From CAVURS01 sp963834425 (GTDB taxonomy: Bacteria > Actinomycetota > Actinomycetes > Actinomycetales > CAVURS01), in assembly GCA_963834425.1 (NCBI GenBank), contig CAWIBR010000013.1, positions 1,364,001 through 1,428,000 on the forward strand: a stretch of 64,000 nucleotides of DNA, read 5' to 3'. A program made the translations under genes and the position numbers. Positions 57,605 to 64,000 of this stretch are shown in pieces. The notes beneath the pieces were generated by a model, which did not search any database, was not told the DNA's origin, and worked only from the letters and a program-made list of their open reading frames with translations. Within the stretch, counting starts at the first letter, position 1. Each line of letters opens with the position of its first letter.

Positions 57605-58019
57605 ATGGACGTGAGCGAGCTCCGGCTGGTCGTGACCACCGACGACTATGACGCGGCGGTGGCGTTCTATCGCGACCGGCTCGGCCTGGTCGAAGCAGCG
57701 GAGTACCTCTCGGAGTCGGACGGTCGCGTCGTGATCCTGGAGGCGGGCAAGGCGACCCTGGAGATCGCGGACGCTCGGCACGCCGAGCACGTCGACCAGG
57801 TCGAGGTCGGGCGCCGCGTCGCTGGGCACGTGCGGGTCGCGTTCGGGGTGACCGACGCGACGGCAACGACCGCGGACCTGACCGCCGCCGGTGCGAGGCT
57901 GATCGCGGAGCCGACCCGCACTCCGTGGAACTCGCTCAACGCGCGGCTGGAGGCACCGGCCGGACTCCAGCTGACCCTGTTCGAGGACCTCGGGGACCTC
58001 CCGGGACCTCGGGGACTAG
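57605..58019 (+). CDS. VOC family protein (glyoxalase-like), terminal frame break
   Basis: About 138 residues: VSELRLVVTTDDYDAAVAFY, RDRLGLVEAAEYLSESDGRV, ATLEIADARHAEHVD and TPWNSLNARLEAPAGLQLTL are a vicinal oxygen chelate domain. The uninterrupted frame runs on past the end into antisense of the MOSC gene, which is unlikely. One surplus base in the G-rich end (57990–58015) brings it to TAG at 58017, which shares bases with the stop of the convergent MOSC gene. Substrate unknown. Confidence 0.75.
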
Positions 58020-58684
58020 CGGGCGTTCGCGCGGGTGCGGTCGGCCGCGACCACCGCGTCGTCATAGAGCTCGTCCACCACGTCGACCTGACCGCTGTCG
58101 TGGGCCGCGATCAAGGCCGCAGCGCACTCTTCCCGCACCGAGGGGAAGACGTCGGCGATGGTGACTCCGTGCTCCGGCCGGGCGAGCACCTCGATCCGGT
58201 CACCGGCGTGGATGTAGCCGGTCTGCAGCACGCGGAGGTACGCGCCCGGCGCGCCCTGCTCGGTGAACCGGCGCACCCAGCGGGGCTCGCCGATGAAGTT
58301 GGCGAAGGTCTGACACGGGATCCGGGGCGTGGTGACCTCCAGGACCACCGCGTCCTCGCCGGCACCGATCTGCCAGCGCTCACCGATGACCGCGCCCGTG
58401 ACGTCCAGGCCGGACGTCGTCAGGTTCTCGCCGAACGAACCGGGTGCGAGGTCGCGCTGCAGGTGGTCACGCCACCAGTCGAGGTCCTCCTCGGCATAGG
58501 CATAGACGGCCTGCCACGACCGACCGTGGTGCTTGGTGTCCAGCTGGGCATCGCCCTGCACCCCGCGCTGGGCCACGAAGACCGGACCGGCGACCGGCCG
58601 CTTGTCGATCGCCGTACGACCCGGCGTGCCCCCGGGATCGTCGCGGATCTGGAAGACCAGGTTGATGGAGGAGATCGAGGCCAT
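58016..58684 (-). CDS. MOSC domain protein (YiiM-like)
   Basis: A protein of about 222 residues: FGENLTTSGLDVTGAVIGER and VTTPRIPCQTFANFIGEPRW contain the catalytic Cys of MOSC domains, followed by the three-helix YiiM-type C-terminus (DVFPSVREECAAALIAAHDS). MOSC proteins handle molybdenum cofactor sulfur or reduce N-hydroxylated compounds. ATG 58684 or 58702 are both possible. Overlaps the end of the VOC gene by a few bases. Confidence 0.88.
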   Translation of the reverse strand: MASISSINLVFQIRDDPGGTPGRTAIDKRPVAGPVFVAQRGVQGDAQLDTKHHGRSWQAVYAYAEEDLDWWRDHLQRDLAPGSFGENLTTSGLDVTGAVIGERWQIGAGEDAVVLEVTTPRIPCQTFANFIGEPRWVRRFTEQGAPGAYLRVLQTGYIHAGDRIEVLARPEHGVTIADVFPSVREECAAALIAAHDSGQVDVVDELYDDAVVAADRTRANAR

Positions 58685-58712
58685 GGCTCCATCTTGACTC
58701 ATCTGGCGTGAC

Positions 58713-59520
58713 TCAGGTGGCGCCCCCGGACAGCACCACCGCGACCACCACCAGCGCGGCTGCGATGACCGTGCCGCGGAATGCAGCCGAGCGACTCCCT
58801 CGGGCGGCCACCACGGCCGCGACGACCGCGGCGCCGGCGAAGACCCAGGCCCAGATCGCCTGAGGGGTGGCCACGACCACCGCGACCCCGGCGACGGCGA
58901 TCAACGCCGCCGCCAGGGTCAGCGAGCGGCGGGGTCCGATGGCCTGGGGAAAGCCGCGGACGCCGGTGTGGGCGTCGGCCTCGGTGTCCTTGACCGTGTT
59001 GGCCAGATGGGCGGCCACGCCGAGCGCGGCCCCGGCCACCCAGATCGCCGGTGGAGGGAAGGGTTGGCCGGGCAGCGCGGTGGTCGCGACCGCAGGCAGC
59101 ACGCCGAAGGACACGGCGAAGGGCAGCCAGCTGAGCAGGGTCCGCTTCAGCCACAGGTCATAGCTGTACGCCGAGAGCACGGCACCGAGATGGAGCAGGC
59201 CCGGGAGCAGGCCCAGGGCCAACGAGGTGACGAGGCAGACCCCCATCGCCAGGACCATGGCGATCCGGACCTGGTCGTCGCGACACCGACCCCCGGACGA
59301 GTGGCTTGTCCGGCCGCTCAGCCGCCCGGTCGACGTGCCGGTCGACATAGTCGTTGAGCCAGCCGACCGACAGCTGCCCGCTGAGGATCGCGGTCCCTAG
59401 GAGCACCGTCCGGCCCAGCGCCAATCCCGCGGAAGCGCCCAGCGCGGTGCCAAACGCTGTGACGGCCAGTGATGGCATCGGGTGGCAGGCGGCAACCAGG
59501 CCCTTCACCGCCGCTCGCAT
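58713..59520 (-). CDS. UbiA family prenyltransferase, one frame break
   Basis: From ATG 59520: LVAACHPMPSLAVTAFGTAL, then GQLSVGWLNDYVDRHVDRAA with the first Asp-rich motif NDxxDxxxD. After one surplus base in GTGTCGCGAC near 59285 the rest reads DDQVRIAMVLAMGV, LHLGAVLSAYSYDLWLKRTL, HLANTVKDTEADAHTGVRGF (second motif DxxxD) and several hydrophobic helices. Members prenylate aromatic or lipid acceptors. Total 808 nt. Probably co-transcribed with MOSC. Confidence 0.83.
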
Positions 59521-59750
59521 GACCCCATGCTCGCCGGACCGGATCGCAGCGACCAGAGGGGGCCGTGCGAACGGTCCCGGGACGTCTCTTTCGGAGCAAT
59601 CGATGTCCACCCTTCGGCGGGTCGCGGTCACCATCTGTGAGCGGCCGTAGCGATAATCCGGAAGCGTTCGCCTCGCAGGGGCAACGCTGCATACCCTCGG
59701 GCCAGCGGACGCGTCACCGGCCGGACAAAACCATGTTGTGAGGGGTTTTC

Positions 59751-61443
59751 ATGCACGTCTCTCGAGTTGCTGCACTGCTGCTGCGCGCCGTCCGACGTTC
59801 GCGTCGGCCCCTCGCCATCGCCCTGGTCGCGACCATCGTCGCCGGCATCTGCATCGCCACGGACGTGAGCGGTGCGGCCATGGCGGCCGAGCAGCCGACG
59901 AACAACTCCAGCGACCCCTCCGACTCGGGCGCGGGTGACGCCGCCACCATCACCTCGACCTCCTCGAGCGCCGTCGTCCTCGAGCGCTCTCCTCCGTCCT
60001 CGTCATCCTCGTCTTCCTCGTCCTCCGCCGCGCCCGGCCCGTCGTCGAGTCACTCGTCCTCGGGCACGAAGCCCACGACGCACGCCACGGTCACGAGCAA
60101 GCCGGCCGTGGTCACCAAGAAGGCCGCCGTCGGTCAAGCCGATGCTGGCTCCGGTGCTGACCCTCACGCGGCACCTCGAAGGCCGCGGACACCAACCACG
60201 ACGGCCACGGTCAGCGCCGGCGACGTGGTCACGACCACCTGGAAGGTCGACCAACACCGGCGCTGACCCGGTCACGGCGACCACATCGCAGCTGAGCCGC
60301 GGCAGCGGCACCTGCTCCGCCCCGATCGCGGCCGAACTCCACCGGCACCTGCACCACCACCACGACCCTCAAGCAGGCCGACGTGGACGCAGCGCACGGT
60401 CACGCGTGACCGGCACGGTCACCGGCACCGTCAACGGCATCTCGAGCAGCAGCGCCGCCGGCCAGCGTGACCACGCTGTCGCTGAAGGTGCTCACGGGGC
60501 TCACGATCAGCCAGCGGATCTTGCGTGGTCAGCGACCGCGGACCACAACGGCCAGACCAGCAAGGGCGACGTCGTCAGTTCGTCTTCACGGTCAAGAACA
60601 CCGGGCACCCAGACCGTGCATCAGCCTGGTCATCATCGACGTCAAGGCCGACCAGGCGCACGTGTCGATCAGCTGCAGCGCAACGACCCTGGCCCCCGAA
60701 CGCCCGCACGACGTGCCGCTCCGGTGGCTACATCGTGACGACTGCGCAGGCCAAGGACGGCTTCCTGAAGAACTCCGGCCAGCGCCCGGGCCACCACGCC
60801 CGCCGGCAAGCACGTCTCTCGCGGCTGAGCACCGCCAGCGATCAGCGTGCATGAAGCCGCCGCCGCCCGCGCACCCCCGCCTGGCCCTGCGGATGTTCGT
60901 CGCCCAAGTCGGGACGGCAGGCGGCCGCGGCCGTCGCCGCCGGCGACACGATCACCTACGGCTTCGTGATCAGCAACGTCGGGCAACGTCTCCGATCAGT
61001 CGGAATCTCGCTCACCGACAAGAATCTCGCCAGGCCAAGGTCGCCATCCACTGCGGCGCGTCCAGCCTGGCTGCCGGCCGGACGCTCACCGCTGCACCTC
61101 GGGCCCGATGACCATCACCGCGTTCCAGCGTGAAGCAGCAGGAGCTCACCAACTCCGCCAGCGTCCACGGGCGCGGCCCGCAACGGCAGCACGGTCTCGG
61201 CGTACGACAAGATCACCATCGGTCTGACCGGCTCGATGCACGCGCTGAGTCGGCATCCGACGGGATGGCCAGAGCGCTCTGCCCCGCACCGGTGGCGTGG
61301 ACCGGGCACCGCTGATCCTGGGCTTCTGGATGATCCTGCTCGGGTTGGGTCTGGTCGTCGCGGGGCGACGGCCAGGTCAGGCATCCACCCCGGCCGTCGC
61401 GACCGAGCGGCGGTCCTGGATCAGCACCCGCGCCGAGCGCTGA
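59751..61443 (+). CDS. Sortase-anchored DUF11-repeat surface protein, many frame breaks
   Basis: ATG 59751 (GAGGGG upstream) opens a signal peptide (RRSRRPLAIALVATIVAGIC) and a long Ser/Thr stalk. DUF11-type repeats are readable in changing frames: ADTNHDG, SAGDVVTTTWKV and TNTGADPVTATT; then TLSLKVLTGLTISQ with VFTVKNTG; then GDTITYGFVISNVGN. The end reads LPRTGG (61279–61296), a hydrophobic helix LILGFWMILLGLGLVVAG and basic RR, a textbook LPXTG sorting signal. At least ten one-base insertions interrupt it between 60100 and 61270. Probably a cell-wall adhesin or structural protein. No sortase in this window. Confidence 0.7.
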
Positions 61444-61477
61444 CGCCCGTCGTCTCACCGGTCGTCGTGCCGGTCGG

Positions 61478-63337
<1,860 letters not shown>

Positions 63338-63367
63338 GCCTCAATCGTCCCATGGGCGAAGGGGCGG

Positions 63368-64000
63368 TCAGCCCAGGCGCCGGATCTGCACCTCGACGAA
63401 GAGGGTCGAGGGCGCCGATCCGGAGTAGATGCCCTTGAGCGGGGTGACGTCGCCGTAGTCGCGGCCCCGGGCGACGACGACGTGGCGGTCGTCGGGCGGG
63501 ACCGCGTTGGTCGGGTCGAAGCCGGTCCAGCTGCCGGTCCACCACTCCAGCCAGGCGTGGCTCTGCCCGGTCGTGACCTCGCCCGGCTGCGGGTTGGTCC
63601 GCGGGTCGAAGTAGCCGGAGACGTAGCGCGCGGGGATGCCGACCGAGCGCAGGGCTCCGATGCAGACGTGGGCGATGTCCTGGCAGACCCCCGAGCCCGC
63701 CGCCCACGCTTCGCGCCGCGGTGCTCCGGACCTCGCTGCTGCCCGGCACGTAGCTCATCTGCTGATGGACCAGGTCGCAGACCTGACGCGCGACCTCGTC
63801 CGGGCCGGACCGGCCCGGCCAGCCCGACACCTGCTCGACCAGGTCGTCCGGCGGGTCGGTGCGAGGGGTCATCAGCAGCATCTCGACGTACTCGTCGTAG
63901 ACCTGGGGCGAGCCGAGGTCGGCCCAGCCGAGCCGGCCGACGTCCAGGCCCAAGAGGTCGGCGGCACCCGGGAAGGCGGCCACGTCGTCCAGCTCGACGA
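63368..64000 (-). CDS. Transglutaminase-like protein, 5' partial, one frame break
   Basis: The visible part ends with STLFVEVQIRRLG at the TGA of 63368. AWAAGSGVCQDIAHVCIGAL (catalytic Cys), SHAWLEWWTGSWTGFDPTNA (His and Asp) and RDYGDVTPLKGIYSG are the transglutaminase core domain. Upstream, MTPRTDPPDDLVEQVSG and DLVHQQMSYVPGSSEVRST are in another frame; one surplus base in GCGGCGCGAAGC near 63715 explains this. The start lies beyond 64000. Members are often linked to alpha-E/circularly permuted ATP-grasp genes, which cannot be checked here. Confidence 0.8.

Noticed and set aside
57569..58711. 380-residue VOC fusion
   Set aside because: The part after 58019 is antisense to the intact MOSC gene; the fusion follows from one surplus base.
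60000..60060. Serine-codon run as a simple repeat or CRISPR-like array
   Set aside because: It encodes the Ser-rich stalk of the surface protein and has no unit of CRISPR size.

Overview
This window is high-GC bacterial chromosome from an actinobacterium (Actinomycetota). Several gene neighbourhoods typical of that phylum support this: DUF948–DUF6167–alaS–ruvX; pgsA–DUF881–small basic protein–DUF881–gcvH–garA–ftsR–DUF151–MerR–gcvP (the counterpart of the mycobacterial Rv1822–Rv1832 block); and hrcA–dnaJ–rsmE–HIT–phoH–ybeY–CBS protein–era–recO–uppS. GTG starts and 1–4 nt start/stop overlaps are frequent. The genus cannot be fixed from the sequence; the order glyS–DUF6703–uppS–recO recalls Nocardioides-type genomes (inference). 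Almost everything is chromosomal core or ordinary accessory content. I see no prophage, integrase, transposase, CRISPR array, rRNA or tRNA.

Layout. 0–5.5 kb: a minus-strand operon ending in alaS and ruvX, followed by a secreted bicovalent FAD oxidoreductase. 5.5–9.7 kb: an iron-box-controlled DUF2470 protein, rarA, a histidine phosphatase and a protein with a degenerate P-loop. 9.7–16.7 kb: a glutamate–cysteine ligase homologue, sbcD–sbcC and two acetyltransferases. 16.7–19.1 kb: small membrane proteins, DUF5995 and a decayed DUF222/HNH gene. 19.3–28.4 kb: gcvP under a glycine riboswitch, then the conserved gcvH/garA/ftsR/pgsA cluster. 28.4–31 kb: secreted phosphoesterase, a secreted protein of unknown family and a lipoprotein. 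31–35 kb: an ABC exporter with a DesK/DesR-like two-component system. 35–41.9 kb: ppdK, glyS, a ZIP transporter, uppS and recO. 41.9–47 kb: a diguanylate cyclase, leuA with a leucine leader peptide, and a protealysin-like M4 protease with an emfourin-type inhibitor. 47–54.4 kb: era to hrcA with a CIRCE operator. 54.4–59.5 kb: PAP2, hemW, aldo/keto reductase, VOC, MOSC and UbiA proteins. 59.7–64 kb: a sortase-anchored DUF11-repeat surface protein, lepA and a partial transglutaminase.

An unusual property is the number of genes whose reading frame is broken by one base while both halves still encode perfectly conserved protein. Fifteen clean breaks that I could assign in 13 genes all have the same sign: one extra base. 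Long housekeeping genes next to them are intact. An additional dense burst lies in the DUF11 surface protein. Insertion-type consensus errors are the likeliest cause, but the one-sided pattern deserves checking. I annotate these as single genes and mark the break.

The biology that stands out is regulatory: iron box, glycine riboswitch, leucine attenuator, CIRCE, a candidate response-regulator site and several intergenic palindromes. The M4 protease/emfourin pair, an LPXTG surface adhesin-like protein, a GarA homologue without the usual phospho-motif and a P-loop protein without its lysine are the most interesting protein-level items. I did not find a convincing wholly new multi-gene system.
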